DNA of 64,000 bases, taken from positions 1,302,001 to 1,366,000 of the forward strand of contig JAGFMI010000004.1 in assembly GCA_021030905.1 (NCBI GenBank), in the 5' to 3' direction. Positions 21,535-34,237 of this stretch are shown here, piece after piece. The translations under genes were made by a program, and so were the position numbers. The stretch comes from Pyrenula massariospora. Taxonomy: Eukaryota > Ascomycota > Eurotiomycetes > Pyrenulales > Pyrenulaceae. How positions within the stretch are numbered: the stretch's first letter is position 1; every line of letters starts with the position of its first letter. The notes beneath the pieces were generated by a model. That model worked only from the letters and a program-made list of their open reading frames with translations. It ran no database searches and was not told where the DNA came from.

Positions 21535-23214
21535 ATGACCGCCGAACACCATGCCAGCGAAGACCCTTTTGCCGATCCTATTCTGGAGCAGGATCAGCGG
21601 AGGTTTGTCGGCGAGTCTACGCTTGCTGTGGGCAGGAGCGCAAGTCTTACATTAGGGACAGATACTTTGATTGTTCTAGGTCTGTCCGACCACTCGAGCG
21701 AGATTCCGTAGGTAGAGCCGCTGACATTGTGGACTCGTAGATGAAGGTTTCCGAGAACAGCCTAGATTTAACTGCTGTGGGATATTGCCAACGAGTGAGT
21801 CCGAAGAAAAGAGCTATTGCGCTCACATTTGGTGCTGACAAAAGCCACAGAATCCACTACTACAAAGGCAATCCCATTCTACAATGTCATTTGGGCCGAT
21901 GCGACGAAGGTCGACATCACCATCCAATATGCTAAGCGTACCTCGAAATCGGATGTCCGTGTCGCTTATATTCACTACGACTTATCTTCCGATCAAATAG
22001 ACTATGAGACTGTGAAGACCTTTGTTTCACGACTTCTCGATCGGGCATATGGGTCTGCTCAGAGGTGCAAGAGAATCAAGGTGCTCCTCAATCCCTACGG
22101 TGGATCTGGCAAGGCAGTGAAATGGTACAATCGTGATATCGAACCTATCCTCGCCGCCGCCCGTTGCGAAGTCGATGTGGAGAAAACCATGTATATGGGC
22201 CATGCGGTCGAAATCGCGAAAGATCTTAATGTTGACGCCTATGATGTAGTAGCGAGCTGCTCTGGCGACGGGCTTCCTCATGAAGTCTTAAATGGCCTTG
22301 CAAAGAAGGCGAATGCTAGGCAAGCTTTGCGAAAGCTAGCAGTTGTACAGCTTCCCTGTGGAACTGGCAATGCGATGTCGTGGAACCTCAATGGGACAGC
22401 GAGTCCCAGCATGGCAGCTCTTTGCTTGATCAAAGGTTTCAGAACTCCTCTTGATCTTGTTTCCGTCACGCAAGGCGATAGAAGGACACTGTCATTTCTT
22501 TCGCAAGCCGTTGGCATAGTGGCCGAGTCCGATCTATGTACCGATAACATCCGATGGATGGGTGACGCTAGGTTCACATATGGCTTCTTGGTCCGGATTC
22601 TTCGCAAGACCTTATATCCTGCAGATCTTGCAGTAAAGGTTGAGATCGGCGACAAAGCGAGCATCAGAGAACATTATAGACAAGAACGTCAACGAAAGCG
22701 GGAAAATACCCAAGCAGCTGCTCGCCGTGTGTCGATCCCTTTACCGTCTCCAGATAACGAGATCACCGCGTCAGCGGATGGTGGTCTACCAAACTTGAAA
22801 TATGGCACAATACAGGATCCGCTACCAGATGACTGGGAATTGGTTCCGTATGATAATTTGGGCAATTTCTATTCCGGAAATATGGCGTACATGTCAAGAG
22901 ATGCAAATTTCTTTCCTGCTTCGCTGCCACACGATGGTCTAATGGATCTTATCACAGTTGACGGAGATATTTCAGTCGCAACATCGATCAAAACTCTATT
23001 GGCAATAGAGAAAGGAACATTCTTCGATATGCCGCATGTCAATATTAGAAAAGTCAGCGGCTACCGTATTATACCCAAAGATCAGAAAGATGGATATATA
23101 AGCATCGATGGTGAAAGATTTCCATTTGAACCATTTCAAACCGAGGTGCATCGTGGGCTGGGTACAACGCTCAGCAAAAATGGTTACTTGTACGAAGCAA
23201 AAGGCGTTGCTTGA
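21535..23214 (+). CDS. lcb4: Sphingoid long-chain-base kinase (sphingosine kinase, Lcb4 type)
   Basis: Exons 21535-21679, 21741-21794 and 21851-23214 (introns of 61 and 56 nt); 520 aa. The catalytic domain shows the sphingosine-kinase set: RIKVLLNPYGGSGKA (nucleotide loop), VVASCSGDGLPHEVLNGLAKK (SGDGxxHEV catalytic signature) and LPCGTGNAMSWNL. The C-terminal lobe includes YSGNMAYMSRDANFFPASLPHDGLMDL and ISIDGERFPFEPFQTEVHRGLG. The N-terminal membrane-proximal region includes a CCGILPT segment, with KAIPFYNVIWADAT in exon 3 where the family has its conserved FNVLWAE block. It phosphorylates dihydrosphingosine and phytosphingosine in sphingolipid turnover and heat-stress signalling. An Arg/Gln-rich insertion (about 335-370) is the least conserved part. 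Length and motifs suggest an active enzyme. Confidence 0.95.
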
Positions 23215-26200
23215 TTCCTCTAGGCATTTAGATACCCATGAATTGATCGTTCTCAAGGGGTTGGATTTGGAATTTACAGGGCCCTGTGGGTTTACTTCTT
23301 TTGTTCTAACAATGCATTATAGAAGAAGCATCTACCTGGCATAGCGATATTTAAGTATTTCGACAAGTGTTTTACTAAGCTCCCGAGCCAGACCTGGCAA
23401 TAAAGGGGATGCAATCTAAGTTGCATCGTCTACGATGAACCTCCAATTTGCTCCAACCGCCCACGAGCTTCTGGTTGGTCTGTACCATGTGTTGTCAGCG
23501 AAAATCCTGAAGCACGTGATCTATATTTGCTTCTGGTCCTTAGTGAAGCTATCAAGTGCGAGCATATGCAAGCTTCAAACCCTTCCTTGACGCTTGGCTA
23601 CGCGCAGATACGCGCATGCATCGTCACTTGAGTCTTTATTGGTTTTGATGACCCCACTTGATCATCTTCAGAAGCTCTTGAGGTAGTTGACAGATTTTCG
23701 TCGTTATCCTTCGCCAGAAACCCAAACAGCGAAGGAGCGCTCTTGCTTGACATGTAGTAGAGATCATAACATTTTCTGCATCAGTCACCGTTTCTATTGA
23801 AACAAGTAAGATAGAGCTTAGTCTTAATTGTTCCTAAGTTAAAACGAAACGGCTTAGTCCGAGGAGACACATTGTAGGATATTTCATGGCTGATGTCGCT
23901 CGGGAAGATCTTGAAGCAGCGATGGGGAAAGATAAATGAATATACGATAGAGGCATCTACTGTCACCGCAGCTAGATAATATGAACCTATCGGCCCAGGG
24001 CGAGATCCCGGATCACCGCAAAGCCTTTCTTGAGAAAGTATACTTTCAAAACATCGCACATGATGTCATCGAGCAGGTTCAGTCCCTTGCTTACTCGGGC
24101 GATGATAGCATGTTCCCAGATCGCTTTCGCGAAGAAATACAATCTGGCGCTGATGTCAATGACTGCGAGCACGCACTGGGCAGCCCAGTATACCGCGCTG
24201 CACATCGACTAGGAGGCCCAACACTCGATCGTAATATGGGTCGCGCCTTAAGAAACCAGCTTAGTACAGTCAACCACAGCAGAATTCTCTACAATGGTGT
24301 GTTTCACGACTTTGGATCGGAGCTCCTGAGAACTGTTGGTTTGAAGTCGTAAAAGAGCGTCAGCGTAACGGTAAGGTTGGTGCTCTTTAGAGGTGTAGCG
24401 TTCGATGTTGGGAGAAGTCTAAAGGAAAGGCTCTGTGATGTATCTTTAAAGCTCCCCGGACGGCAACAGGATTTTCGAGCGAAACGAGACGGGAAGATTT
24501 GCCAAGGTCCAAGCCCTTAGGCCGGAGAAGTCTGAGCAGATGAAAGATAAGATTGGAAGCCTGGCTAAGAATGTCTCCCCTTATGAAATCGCTTTACCTG
24601 GAAGAATGGAGCAATCACGCGATTGAGAAGCGACTAAAATTTACGCGAGATTAGGGCACCGCGTAGACTATACATAGCTTGAACAGATTGAAAGGAGACA
24701 CCGCCACAGAGCGGGCTGGTTGATGTCTACGACATCTCTGGAGTCCAACCACAAGAGATACTGTTCAACTATTTGGGAGACTTCTAACGGCCCAAACGTC
24801 GCATGCGTACGGACCCCATTGCCAGCGTCCTGAAGCATGGCCCCCGTATCTTGCTTGGAACAAGGGGGGTTCACCTTAGAAGGGGTTGCTGAGGATTTCC
24901 ATGAACATCGGCTCTAAACATCGTGCGTCTTGTACGAGTATTATGCCCACACACAGACTGGAGAGCGGCAGGATATGCTGTGATCAATAAGAACGAGATG
25001 TGTTTCTTTTTCCGCCACCATTCTCTGCGGCAATCAGCCGAACCTCTGGACAAGACGAGGATACATCGCTTATCCGCAGTCCATTATTAACGATAACCCT
25101 GGAGCAAACGCTCCGGTAGGGGTTGAGCCTGGCCCCAAGGATGGATGTTATGTTGCAATCTGTGCAGCCATCGACGCATAATAGTGCCTAACAAACCTTG
25201 AATATGGCCTTGTCCCTTGACAAGGCCCGGCGTCAAATGGCGAAGTGATTTGTCCGAAACAAGCGCAGAGAACCCTACGATTAGAAGATAATCCGGGTCA
25301 TTAAATTTTGCGACGGTCGTATCATCGGGTTTCAGAAACCAATCCATGTGTCGACAGAAGCTGCCATCTTTTTCCAGCGGGACATTACCGAAGAAGGCCA
25401 GTGCTAGCAAGCATCAAGCTGTGGTGGATGAGGCAAATGTGGAGAGAGCGCCGTACGCTGCTCAACAAAGGGTCGAGGCCGGTCTCATCAATGGTTTTGG
25501 CCACAGTAACAGGGAACTTTCCATTTTGCCTGGGGGGAGGATGCGAATGCCTGAGGCGATTAGAGGTTGTCGAGAGTAATAGGAAGGCGTCACGATAGCG
25601 CTGATAACCGCCCGGCCAAACTTGCCTTGAAGAGGCTCGCCCCGATCTGATAAGCATCCGCCACGCCCCGGCCGCCAAGATTCGAGGCGTTCCAAATCAA
25701 ACTTTCATCTCGCTCGATGGGGGAAAAAGCAAACCATTCAACCACCGTCGTCACTCATGCAATCACCTTCCCAGTGACCAGGAACCGAGTCAAGACCGTC
25801 GCCCCAGACTCCAGTATCGCCCAATTGCGAACGTCCCAGACACGCTAGCGGCTTTTTCCTTTCTTCTTGTGCCACCGTCCGCGACATCCCACCCTCCCCC
25901 CGCTCTAGTCATTCTACAAATTTCCCCCCATGATGAGACACAAGGACCCATGGACGCCACGTTTTCTCCAGGAACAGGCGTGCATGCATTGACTACCGCC
26001 TGGCCCTATTGCTCCTGATTAATGCTAGTCTCACAGCTCTGTCTTTATGTCGTGCCCGAGTATCTCCTAAGGCTCCAGTTCCATCCGAGTTCTGTTCCTC
26101 GTCTCTCTCTTCCTCACTCCGTATAGATGCTTTTCGGTGACTCGTGTAAAGGCATCGCACATTTTAATAATTAACAATTTACACACCTCGCTATCTATTC

Positions 26201-26311
26201 TCACATTCTCTTTTTTGCGTCACTTCGAACGAGATCGCTCCCCAGTGAGGTAGCCCACCCACCGATCTTATCTATACCGGCAGTCTTGGATGAAGGAGCG
26301 ACACAGCCAAA
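23215..26311. other. Gene-poor gap with scattered coding-like fragments
   Basis: About 3.1 kb without a gene I can support. An ATG-initiated ORF at 23981-24352 (+, 123 aa) has one ankyrin-like stretch (IQSGADVNDCEHALGSPVYRAA) but no further repeats. On the minus strand, 25087-25700 has open stretches in changing frames (NLGGRGVADAYQIGASLFKA, then FFGNVPLEKDGSFCRHMDWFL), which looks like an old gene relic of unknown family. The last few hundred bases are the upstream region of the ammonium transporter. Confidence 0.35.
26191..26273. promoter_or_regulatory. Two GATA-type sites upstream of the ammonium transporter
   Basis: CTATCT at 26191-26196 and TTATCT at 26268-26273 match HGATAR on the minus strand, the site of AreA/NIT2-type GATA factors. 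They lie about 120 and 40 bp upstream of the start codon. Ammonium transporters are classic targets of nitrogen catabolite control. The motif is short, and two hits could be chance. Confidence 0.3.
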
Positions 26312-28127
26312 ATGTCAAACAGTGCTGCTACCGATGCAAAGTACGCACACATCCATCCATCCCAAAGGCTTTATAATGTCATCAATAGATGCTGACTAGG
26401 AGTAAAGCCTCGATCACGAGCTGCAAGTGCCATACAATGAGACGATCCCAACAGGCGGGTATTCCAATGGCTTTGACATGAACATCTTTTACAACGTATG
26501 CTCTTCAAAGGGACGCATGTCCTTATCAAATACTTACAGCGAACCACTAGGCCGGCGATTTCGCCTGGATGATCACCGCTACAGCGCTTGTCCTTCTCAT
26601 GATTCCTGGCGTTGGCTTCTTCTACTCGGGTCTTGCGCGTCGAAAGTCAGCGTTGTCTCTGATATGGCTGTCAATAATGGCTACGGGGATTATCAGCTTC
26701 CAGTGGTTTTTCTGGGGCTATTCCCTTGCCTTCAGTCATGATGCTGGAAAATACATTGGATCTCTGACGAACTTTGGTTTCCGCAATGTTCTGGCTGCTC
26801 CTAGTGTAGGAAGCGTGAAGATCCCTGACCTGCTCTTTGCGGTACGCTTCTTCATCTTCATTATGTGCCCTTTCAGCTCACGGCCAACAGGTATACCAAG
26901 GCATGTTCGCCGCGATCACCGTTGCCCTCGCTGTCGGCGCGGTCGCCGAACGCGGGCGCATGGCCCCATGTGTTGTCTTCATGTTTGTCTGGAGCACCGT
27001 CATTTACGATGCTATCGCATGTTGGACCTGGAACCCACATGGATGGGTCTTCAAAATGGGCGGCCTCGACTTTGCCGGTGGCACACCAGTGCACATTAGC
27101 TCTGGGGCTGCTGCGCTGGCGTACAGCCTGATGCTTGGAAAGAGAAAGGGACACGGGACACATGAGCTCAACTACAGGCCACACAACGTCACTCACATTG
27201 TCATTGGAACTGTCTTCCTTTGGGTTGGGTGGTTTGGGTTCAATGCTGGCAGCGCTCTAGCGGCTAATCTCCGTTCTGTTATGGCCGCTGTCGTCACAAA
27301 CCTTGCAGCTTCCGTTGGCGGTGTGACGTGGTGTCTACTCGACTACAGGCTGGAAAAGAAGTTTAGCACCGTCGGCTTTTGCAGTGGCGTGGTCGCTGGT
27401 CTCGTTGCTATTACACCTGGCAGCGGGTTTGTGCCGTCCTGGGCTGCCGTTGTCTTTGGAGTTGTCGGCGCAGCTGCGTGCAATTATGGCACGAAATTGA
27501 AGTATCTGTTCCGCATTGACGACGCGCTGGACATCTTTGCTGTACATTGCATCGGAGGACTCGTTGGCAACATCCTGACAGGTTTCTTCGCTGCTGGTAT
27601 TTAATTTCATTCACACTCTTTACATTTGGCTGTAAACTAACGAGATGAATAGATTATATCGCTGGTCTCGATGGGAGTACCTACCCTCCCATGGGCGCTA
27701 TTAACGGCCACTGGATGCAGCTCGCCTACCAACTGGCTGACTCCGTCTCCGGCTTCGCCTACTCTTTTGGCGGCTCAATTATCATTCTCTACGTACTGAA
27801 CTGGATTCCTGGGTTCCATCTCCGGCAGACTGAGGAAGATGAGCTGATGGGCGCTGACGACGCTGAAATTGGGGAATTTGCGGTAAGTTTGCCTTGTTCT
27901 GTTCATGCCACGCAATAAGTCTTCTATTCTTCACAAGACATCTAGCCTAGATATAAACTAATAATGTTTTCTAGTACGATTATGTCGAACTCACCCGTGA
28001 CGTAGTCCACGGATTCGAGGTGGACACGTCTTCAAAACTATCTAACCACTCCGGCTCATTTCGTTTGTCAGACAAGGAGGGCCGAAATATTGTCGAGACT
28101 ATGGGGGGTGGACAAGCGCGCTATTAG
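26312..28127 (+). CDS. mep: Ammonium transporter (Mep/Amt family)
   Basis: Six exons: 26312-26340, 26408-26495, 26551-26841, 26891-27596, 27653-27882 and 27975-28127; 498 aa. Clear Amt/Mep polytopic membrane protein: AGDFAWMITATALVLLMIPGVGFFYSGLARRKSALS, the periplasmic-side FQWFFWGYSL, then GGLDFAGGTPVHISSGAAALAYS, FLWVGWFGFNAGSA and the pore-lining AVHCIGGLVGNILTGFFA with the second histidine of the twin-His pair. The usual first-His position lies in ACWTWNPHGW and appears not to be His, as in some fungal Mep proteins; this alignment was done by eye. The cytosolic tail (YDYVELTRDVVHGFEV...) contains the conserved E-L-T-R-D regulatory segment. It imports ammonium at the plasma membrane. Exon 2 uses a TAAAG acceptor, since the TAG nine bases earlier would leave an in-frame stop. 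Confidence 0.95.
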
Positions 28128-29444
28128 AAAGGCATGGACCGCTTGGAAGAACAGTGTATGACATCAATTCGAGGACTAAAAGTTTGAGCCTGTTCTAGGA
28201 GTCATCAAAAAGCTTCAGCATGTCAGCAAGGAGTCTGGGCTTTTATTATGGCGGACCCATCCTGTGTATAATACCAAGACTATCAATCACCTTGTTATAG
28301 AGTATCCCATTAAATATGCACTCACAAGAATACGACATTGGCGTGGCGAAGCTTGATACACAAAAGCTTTCGCTTGCTGCTATTCACTGACTACGAAAGC
28401 TGTAGTAAAGATTCCGCAGTGCCTTCACTCTAGCCTCGAAAAATGGCCGCACTCATTTGTCATTAACTTCGACCCTTAGCTGGTGATCTTCAGAGCACAG
28501 CACAAGGCATTCCCAGGATAAGCAGTAGGCTAAACTGAATGAGAAACCATCAATGACTAGGATTGTGAGCTGAAGCTCCCGTTGCTGGTCGCTACCTCAA
28601 TCGCATTCGATCTTCATTTCCCACACCGCAGCTTCACAATCTCCACCTGATCCTTACCGCCTGGAGCAAAAAAAAGAAGTAGCCGTAACACCACCTTCTA
28701 GCAACCTTGACCATAAGACAAGCTTCAGAATGCGGCATGCAGGAGCTTTCCCGCTGCCACGCCTTCGCCTGCGTCGAGCAACCGTATTCGTATCATCTCA
28801 TCTCCCAAACGCCCATACCAAATTTCAAATGCCCATCCACCCATTGGCCATCTCCCATCTTGACCTCCAGCCCTCAACACACGAAACCCCCCCTCCCCTT
28901 CCCCGGACTTGACAGCAAAACGCTCCTGCATGCATGCATGCCATCGTCCTCCCAACCGAGCTAATGCAGATCTCCAGATAGATCCCCCATACGTTATCGG
29001 CCCATCGTATTGCAGGGTGCGTGCGGCAGGTTTCCGATCAGTTGCGGCTGAGGACCGAGGGCGCGTGCGTGCGTGGCTCCCTGCAGGGCAGGGCTGGCAG
29101 ATATTGAGGGTTTTGTGCACGGTCAGTCTGGTGGGTTGTTGTCTGGAGGGAAAGGGCAGATGGCGGAAAGCACAGACCCGCCGATCTGCGTTGTGATAAA
29201 AAACCCTTGCTTGGTAGGTGCTTGTCATGGTTTTTGTGAGGCCCTGGTTACGGGGAAGCACCGCTCTGACTACCTAGGTATGTAGGAATCAAGGATGAGA
29301 AAACCGGGCCACAGGACGAATGAAGAAGGGCATCATTTTGATTATGCCAAACCGTTCACGTTGACGAACGCCTAGGTTATCTAGATCGTAAATTCGTAGC
29401 TTAAGCTGTCTTCGCTTCCTGGCCGTCGCTAACAGATAGCGCCT
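28128..29444. other. Intergenic between convergent transporter genes
   Basis: 1.3 kb between the stop codons of the ammonium and sugar transporters. Overlapping ORFs on both strands at 28.7-29.3 kb (the longest 178 codons) are compositionally odd and have no recognisable motif. Confidence 0.35.
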
Positions 29445-31214
29445 TTAAACTCTCGTGATCTCCCTCACACCCCCTTTCCCATTGTCTTCTCGAAACTCAT
29501 TGATAGGGTTTAAATTCGCATGATGCGCATCCTCCACCTGCAAGATATCACCTCCCTTCTCAACATGGTTCACCCCGTCGAATAGCACGTCCATCTCCTC
29601 GAGCGCGACCTTCTTCGTCTCGGGGACAAACACCCACACAAAAAGCGCCAGCAGGAAATTGATCCCGGCAAACATGTAAAAAGCGTAGAACCCGCAGTTG
29701 TTCAAGAAGGTGGGGAAGAACTGCTGCACGATGGCGTTAGCCACGTTCTGCGTCTGCGACGCCATCCCGACCGCCTGCGCGCGCACGTTCATGCTGAACA
29801 CCTCGGAGGTCCAGATCCAGATGGTCGCGCCCCAGGACGGCTTGTAGAAGAAGATGAAGAGGAAGAAGAGCGTGACGATGCCGATGCCGACCGAGTTGGA
29901 CTTGGCGCCGTTGGCGTACGTCGGCGTCTGCGTCTCGACCGTCGCCACGATGATCATGCAGATGCCCATGCCGATGCCGCCGACGATGAGCAGGAACTTG
30001 CGGCCGAAGCGGTCGACGGTCCAGGCGGCGTTCAGCGTGAAGATGATGCCGAAGGTCGCGTTGAGCGCGTTGATCAGGGTGATTTTGGTCGACTTCTTGC
30101 CCCAGACTTTCTGGTAGATCTTCGTGCTGTACGCGTTGAGGGAGCCTTGGCCGGTCACTTGTTGTCCCGCGTTGAGGATGAAGGCGAGGAAGAGGCGTTT
30201 GCGGACGGAGCGGTCTTTCCAGAGCGCGGAGTAGGATGAGGAGATGGCTTCTTTTTCGAACTCGAGGGCTTCGCGGATCTGGAGAATCTCGTCTTCGATA
30301 TCCTGTTCTGAGGCACGAACCCGGCGGAGGGCGCGGCGAGCAGCTTCAATGTCGCCATGGCGTTTGATGTACCACCGTGGGGTGCCGGGGATGGTCCAGA
30401 TGAGGGCGAGAATGATAGCAGGGACCATGAGCTGGAAGATGACGACAAGTTGCCAGTCCCATTCGTGTAGCGATTTTGTGTTTTTGGACGTGGCGTAGGC
30501 AATCCAGAAGCAGATGAAGGAACCAACGGAGTAGAAGAGTTGCCAGAAAGCCATGATCTTGCCACGAATCTCGGGAGGTGCGAGCTCGCCGATATAGATT
30601 GGGCCAGACGCTGGAGAACATTGATCAGTACTCTTAGTAGCACTCAGGTTTGGTTGAACACACTTAGAGCAATTCCCTGTCCTAGACCGATGACAACGCG
30701 TCCAGCGATGAAGCAGCCCAGATTGCCTTTCGGCGAAAAGGTCTGCATGAAGGTCGCAATAATGGTCAAGAAACACCCAACCGACATTCCTGCCTTCCGG
30801 CCAAGGAAATCAGCACACGGTCCTCCAAGAAACCATCCACCAACGATTGCTCCGACAGTGTATGCTGTGTTGATCGCTCCGATGATGTTGGCGTCCGGAT
30901 CATTGAACCATTTGACCCAATTCTTCGAGCCTTGGACGGAGTTGTATACTGAAGCATCGTATCCGTAAAGGACCATACATGCTGCGGCCACAAGCGAGAT
31001 GTACCTGGAGAAAGTTGGTTATCTATCGTTGAGGACATGTTGAGAGAGCGTGATTCACATACCAATTGTACACTCGCTTGCTGCGGCCTCCGAGAGCAGT
31101 CGACATCTTCGCGAGGTCTCCTTTCCTCAATGAGTTGTGGGAAGAAGCAGTGCTATCAATCTCAGCCTGGGAGGCGCGTCGCAGGAAGAGCCCCAACATC
31201 TGCGAGTCCGGCAT
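29445..31214 (-). CDS. MFS sugar transporter (sugar porter family)
   Basis: Exons 31063-31214, 30664-31004 and 29445-30610 (introns of 58 and 53 nt); 552 aa. The N-terminal cytosolic segment is MPDSQMLGLFLRRASQAE... A 12-TM sugar porter follows: first helix ACMVLYGYDASVYNSVQG, loop motif GPCADFLGRKAGM, helix 4 AGRVVIGLGQGIALTSGPIYIGELAPPEIRGK, middle loop PGTPRWYIKRHGDIEAARRALRRVR, helix 7 AGQQVTGQGSLNAYSTKIY, VDRFGRKFLL and end motif FVPETKKVALEEMD. The QQVTGQ element resembles the QQxxGxN sugar-contact motif, with Gln in place of Asn. Substrate is unassigned; the overall look is of fungal lactose/hexose-type permeases. The 3' half is markedly G+C-rich in wobble positions compared with its neighbours. 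Confidence 0.93.
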
Positions 31215-32381
31215 ATGTATACTCGTATCCCACCATCAACTGTGGTCGGAAACCGGGGTAGGCATGGCTCAACGGCCTAGCGACGTCTGATATTAAACGC
31301 TTGCTTCCATCTTGCCAATGGTACTCGAGCAGTCAACTCCCCCGGGCAAGGATTTGAAGCGCATAATGGCCCCTAGACCCCAGAACGCGGCTGGAACTTC
31401 AACAATCCAATCGAAGACACCGGCATCTTTTCTAGAGAAGTCGGGTCATCTCCACATAGTAAGGAGATCCGGGCATCGTTCAAGCGCGGTGGTCAACGAT
31501 TGCCTCGGGGTAGGTCCAGATCTAGCAGCCCGGTGTGAGAGTTGACAAGGAATTTCAGAGACTCCACGAATGAAAAGTGGCTGTCTATGCTAGCAATCTA
31601 TTCCACCAACCACAGATGCCGCACTACACAAGGCAGCCTTGCGATTTGCATGCGGCAGTTTCAAGCTTCGACAAGAGTTGCTTGGTTGTTGAGGACGCTA
31701 AAGTGCGATGGCCCCAGAGCAGATGCGCGGACCCCTGCTCCCGAGGACACCGAGATTAAGCTAAGGACTGGTGCGTCTGGGAAACAAAGAACTTGAAATA
31801 GATAAATAGAGCCATGCCTGCTCCTGCGAAAGGTTAAGCATCGGGAATACCTGATTGAGGCTGAAAAGGAGGCAAGTGTCTCAGGATGCTGTCAACGTGT
31901 AAAAGGACCAGCGCTCCAGCTTTGGCGACGACAGAGAAGAAACGGCTGAAATGTCCTGTGAGGCGGCCACAATGGGGATGCCAATTTAATATATACATGG
32001 CTTTCTTGTGGGATTTTGCAGGGCAAAGTGCAGGATTCAGGCAATGATCCTGTCACATATGCACTGTGCCTGCAGACCACGTTTAATCCTGATAAGTGAC
32101 TCAACGTCGACTGGAACAATGCTCTAGCACTGTATTCAAGATCGCCTGGACCTTCTCTTTTGTTGTACCATATAGTCTACTCCAGACCTCTGATGAGCCG
32201 CGGGAGTCTGCATTAACATACCGCGGCTAGGAGTTCAGAATCATCGCCGAAGCTTGATTCGCGGTAAAGGCAAGTCTTCCACTACGCTGAGCCCCATCAA
32301 TGGGAAACACTCAATAACTGACCAACCTAAGACCATACAGACCATAAAACCCACATCCATTCCCTTCATCAATCATGCAAA
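31215..32381. other. Intergenic upstream of the sugar transporter
   Basis: 1.2 kb containing the transporter promoter and the 3' end of the next minus-strand gene. Only small unconvincing ORFs are present. Confidence 0.35.
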
Positions 32382-34237
32382 TCATGTACACTCTGTTTCG
32401 GCCTGTCCATGTTCCAAATCTGCAATGACATCTCGCACATATTCGCTGTCACTGCTTTCATCACCCACCGCTTCTTCATTCTGACTGTTTTCATTTGTAG
32501 TAGCCGCACTATCATTGTGCGTTAGGCTTGCAATAACGGCCTCCATCATATCATTGTCATCGTACTCATCGTCGCTATTGAGCAAAGCATCCTCATTATA
32601 TGCGGGCTCTCTGGCATTTACCTGACGATTGGAGCGAGCCTCATCCATATTCGAACCCTCCGCGATATCGCGATCATTCTCGTAGCTTGTATTTTCATTT
32701 GATGACCACCGTTCACAAGTCGCGCTGGATGTTTGTGACGAGTCGGCTGGCGATGATTCCGTGCTTTTTATGAAGGATGGGGGATCTTCTAAAGGTTGCT
32801 TTCGGTTATTTTCGGACGCCCCACTCTGAGGAGCCTCTTCAATTTTGCGTTTGCGGGTTGGGTCTTGAACGAAGCGCTGCCCGAAAGACCCTGTTCTTGA
32901 CCGTTCCACTCTCGAAGGAGGGCTCCACGCTCTTTGAGCCACTTTATCGACACCTGAGACTTGGTTCGATCTTCGATCTTTGTTAATCTTAAATGTGCGC
33001 GATATGGGGTCGAAGATAACAAGATCCTTGCGCGCAAAATTTTTGGGATCGATGTTCTTGACTTGTAAATTAGTATTGGAGGATAGTAGCCCCTCAGAAC
33101 GAACACGAATTTCTTCGTGTTTAGCTGCATTTATTGTTTTGCATTTGTACTTGAATTGGAATAAGAAATCTTCGTCGTAGTGAAAGTTGCCTTCTAGAGA
33201 CCGAGAGAAACTTTCGAAGCTAGGAGGAGATGCATAAGCGGATTCATAGTCCACGATCGCCAGTGTGGCCAGAAAGTGAGGCTCATTGACCTTGTTTTCG
33301 TCGTCATCCTCAAATGATGGTAGATTCCTCAAATCTCTTAAATCTCGTCTTGAGATTCGGGCGCTCTTAAAGACCTTGCCACGATCGATCCGTCTCTGTA
33401 AATCTTCAAGTTTCCGTCTTCTTCGATCTGCTAGAGCTCGGTCAAAACACCATCGGTCGTAAGCTGCTCGACTTTCCAAGGTCGCGCGCCCTTTTATCAT
33501 TGGCCGATCACACCACAGGCATATCCTCCTTCGGTCCTTGTCATCTTCAAGAGGTTCCTGACAGCCTTCGCCAAAGCAGGATCTAAAGCCAAAGTCAATG
33601 GCTTCCGCATTTTGCTTGTCCTTACAACCGGTGCAGACCCAGCCATCCTTTACTGTGCAAGCGCAGAGCTCGCCCTCGTCTGGGCTGAAGGCGTAGGGGT
33701 TATTGCCAACGGAACTCGCCTCGGTAGTGGCAGCTTTTCCGATCCTGGATGCGCGGTGTGATTTTCCATCACTCCAGCAGCTCTTGCAAAGAAAGCGGGT
33801 GCGATCTGCACCGGCAGGTCATCTAAGCACATCAAGGATATAGCTTCAGGAGGGAAGCACTTACTCAGATATGTTCTTTCGGATTTCTTAAAAGCATCCC
33901 GTACGATGCAGGACTCACAAATTGGGATAGAACAGTACCGACAATGTCTTGGGGACGAGCCTTTGGTGTGCTTCGGGGATCCACACGCCCATAAAGCTCT
34001 CTCTTTCAGGTTGACCCAATGCTTGGTTTCATGAAGGCCAATGTATAGCCCCTGTCTCAAATTCGTCTTGCTATCTTCATTGATTTCTTTGTCAATAGGG
34101 AAGTTGTGAAGAATTGCTCGATAGTCTGAATTCACCCTTGAAAGACGTAGCAAGTCTCCAGCCGAGGCATGAGAGGCCAGGTTAATAGCGATAGGGTAAT
34201 ACCAAAGGACATCCAACAATGTCGCCGACGCAGACAT
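32382..34237 (-). CDS. Cysteine-rich fungal protein with F-box-like N-terminus
   Basis: Exons 33865-34237 and 32382-33805 (59-nt intron, A/GTAAGT ... GTGCAG); 598 aa. Residues 1-45 (LLDVLWYYPIAINLASHASAGDLLRLSRVNSDYRAIL) resemble the F-box-like start of fungal hypothetical proteins. Several Cys pairs follow: CGSP..RHCRYCSIPICESC, CKSCW (just after the intron), CACTVKDGWVCTGC, CFGEGC and ICLWC, suggesting two or more zinc-binding clusters. A charged coiled region (DRALADRRRRKLEDLQRRIDRG) and an acidic Ser/Asn-rich tail with DDEYDDNDMMEAV end it. No catalytic motif is visible. An SCF adaptor role is only a guess from the F-box-like segment. It diverges from lsm8. Confidence 0.8.

Noticed and set aside
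23981-24352. Ankyrin-repeat gene
   Set aside because: Only one ankyrin-like stretch is visible and there is no supporting gene structure; kept as part of the gap description.
28725-29261. 178-codon minus-strand ORF between the two transporter genes
   Set aside because: No domain, odd composition, and an equally open plus strand; it overlaps an intergenic region with C-runs.
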